Shown one piece after another: positions 62,864 to 64,000 of a stretch of 64,000 nucleotides of DNA. Origin of the DNA: Gemmatimonadota bacterium (GTDB lineage Bacteria; JAAXHH01); assembly GCA_026705925.1 (NCBI GenBank), contig JAPOZT010000028.1, forward strand, positions 87,977 to 151,976, written 5' to 3'. Positions within the stretch are counted from its first letter, which is position 1. Each line of letters begins with the position of its first letter. The notes below the pieces were generated by a model. That model did no database searches, was not told where the DNA came from, and was given only the letters and a program-made list of their open reading frames with translations. Position numbers and translations under genes: made by a program.

Positions 62864-63643
62864 ATGCGCAAGAGCAAGGTCCTGTCCAAGCTTAGCTCCT
62901 CCGGCTTCGTCCGGATGGCCGGTCTCGGCCATTATCTGCCGTTCTACATTCGCTATGCCGCCCATTTCAAATACGACGGCCTCTGGTTCGACCTGGAACA
63001 CCGCGCCATGGATGCCCGGGAGGTCCAGTCCATTCTGGCCATGTGCAAGCAGCACGACATCGACTGCATGGTGCGCCCGCCGACCCTGGAAAGGACTCGT
63101 CTGTACCGGTACCTGGAAGACGGCGCCACGGGCTTCATGATCCCATTCATGTCGACTGCGGACGTCGCGCGCCATGTCGTCGATTGCACGAAGTTCCCGC
63201 CCCTGGGCAACCGGGGCATCGACGGTGCCGGCGTCGACGGCGATTTCGGTATCGAGGTGTGGAAGGAAGGTACGACTTACTTCGAAGACGCCAACCGGGA
63301 GACCTTCATAGTCGGCCAGATCGAGACTGTGGAGGGCCTGAGCAATGTGGACGCCATCGCGGCCGTGGAGGGCATCGACGTGGTCTTCATCGGCCCCGCC
63401 GACCTGACACACCGCCTGGAGACCGACCCCAATGTCAACTGGACGCTGGACGATGCCATTTCCCGGGTGTCGGACGCGGCCGAACGGCACGGCAAGGCCT
63501 GGGGCATCACGGCGGGCAGTCCGGAGCAGGTCGCCCACTACCGAGGCCTGGGCGCCGGTCTCGTGCCCTGGGGTGGCGATTTTAACTTGATGAAGGTGCT
63601 CGAGCTGTGCAGCAAGGACCTGGACGCGATACCGGGCGCTTGA
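62864..63643 (+). CDS. HpcH/HpaI-family aldolase
   Basis: 259 aa. GLWFDLEHRAMDAREVQSIL carries the D-x-E-H base pattern (here DLEH), MVRPPTLERTRLYRYLEDG matches the R-x-P loop, and IVGQIETVEGLSNVDAIAAV plus GIDVVFIGPADLTHRL carry the metal Glu and Asp. This is closer to canonical 2-keto-3-deoxyglucarate aldolases than the paralogue at 47 kb. ATG 62864 has GAAAGGAT upstream. A kelch-like gene begins one base after its stop. Confidence 0.93.
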   Translation: MRKSKVLSKLSSSGFVRMAGLGHYLPFYIRYAAHFKYDGLWFDLEHRAMDAREVQSILAMCKQHDIDCMVRPPTLERTRLYRYLEDGATGFMIPFMSTADVARHVVDCTKFPPLGNRGIDGAGVDGDFGIEVWKEGTTYFEDANRETFIVGQIETVEGLSNVDAIAAVEGIDVVFIGPADLTHRLETDPNVNWTLDDAISRVSDAAERHGKAWGITAGSPEQVAHYRGLGAGLVPWGGDFNLMKVLELCSKDLDAIPGA

Positions 63644-63644
63644 T

Positions 63645-64000
63645 TTGGACTATCATTGGACGCTGGTGACCGACCGCGCCTCCTTCGCACCCCGCGACGG
63701 GGCCGGTGCGTTGGTTTTCGACGACGCCATGTGGCTGATCGGCGGTTGGAATCCGCGCGACAAGCTCCATTTCCCGAGGGTCTGCAGCAATGATGTCTGG
63801 CGGTCGACCGACGGACGGGACTGGTCGCCGGTTAAACCCAACACCTACCTGGACGATACCTTCGATACGAAGCAGGACTGGGCGGGCAGGCACACGGGTG
63901 GATACGCCGTTCACGACCGTCGCATGTGGCTGATCGGCGGCGATGCCAACCAGGGGTATCATCAGGGCGATGTCTGGTCGTCGGCTAACGGCCGGGACTG
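63645..64000 (+). CDS. Kelch/beta-propeller protein, 3' end beyond the window
   Basis: An open frame from TTG 63645 runs to the window edge (118 codons). Two repeats are visible: MWLIGGWNPRDKLHF with NDVWRSTDGRDWSPV, and MWLIGGDANQGYHQGDVWS. The doublet Gly-Gly with a later Trp and the spacing of about 65 residues are kelch-like. It starts one base after the aldolase stop, so the genes are probably co-translated. The start codon is inferred from context because no ATG lies near. Function unknown. Confidence 0.65.
   Translation, partial: MDYHWTLVTDRASFAPRDGAGALVFDDAMWLIGGWNPRDKLHFPRVCSNDVWRSTDGRDWSPVKPNTYLDDTFDTKQDWAGRHTGGYAVHDRRMWLIGGDANQGYHQGDVWSSANGRD

Overview
The window is GC-rich, gene-dense bacterial chromosome. 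There is no 16S rRNA or tRNA to fix the phylum. Housekeeping genes (polA, aceE, accD, purF, ndk, recD2, pcm) are mixed with many families used to break down sugar acids, sulfated sugars and peptides: two enolase-superfamily dehydratases, two HpcH/HpaI aldolases, two sulfatase-fold proteins, two sugar-phosphate isomerase/epimerases, two zinc dehydrogenases, RraA, PhyH and an UlaG-like lactonase. This repertoire resembles uncultured heterotrophs such as Latescibacterota, Poribacteria or SAR202 Chloroflexota. That placement is an inference from gene content. Recurrent TTGACA-N17-TATNNT spacing and AGGAGG-type ribosome binding sites point to ordinary sigma-70 expression. GTG and TTG starts are common.

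Layout. 1-10.3 kb: a partial class-V aminotransferase, an amidohydrolase, polA, two tandem Rieske fusion proteins followed by a Tat-exported sulfite-oxidase-like molybdoenzyme, and a VOC protein. 10.3-11.3 kb: a chimeric gene scar and a HigBA-type toxin-antitoxin pair. 11.3-24 kb: PhyH, an unknown gene, aceE, a thioredoxin-TPR protein, a cytidylate-kinase-like protein, purine nucleoside phosphorylase, accD, purF, ndk and recD2. 24-31 kb: an OPT-like transporter, then a leftward sugar-acid run (MBL lactonase-like, MR/MLE dehydratase, DapA-like aldolase), pcm and an aldo/keto-reductase-like protein.

31.2-35.0 kb is an AT-rich island. It carries a small ORF, an unknown 229-aa gene, and a tightly overlapping three-gene cassette of uncharacterised proteins closed by a strong terminator. 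This cassette is the best candidate for an undescribed system here.

35-54 kb is a catabolic region. A rightward run (SMP-30 lactonase, D-aminoacylase-like hydrolase, M3 peptidase, Nudix, sulfatase-fold protein, Gfo/Idh, isomerase, galactonate dehydratase) converges on a leftward PadR-aldolase-sulfatase-isomerase operon. A second leftward set (two zinc dehydrogenases, SPFH protein, RraA) diverges from an M19 dipeptidase-like gene. 54-58.4 kb holds a peptide-binding lipoprotein, a D-amino-acid dehydrogenase-like flavoprotein and a MATE exporter; together with the aminoacylase and peptidases these suggest use of D-amino-acid peptides. 58.4-62.4 kb is accessory: a PIN toxin, an unknown gene with an upstream amber codon, a large toroid-like protein, and a second HigBA pair with an operator in its promoter spacer. 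The window ends with another HpcH/HpaI aldolase and a partial kelch protein.
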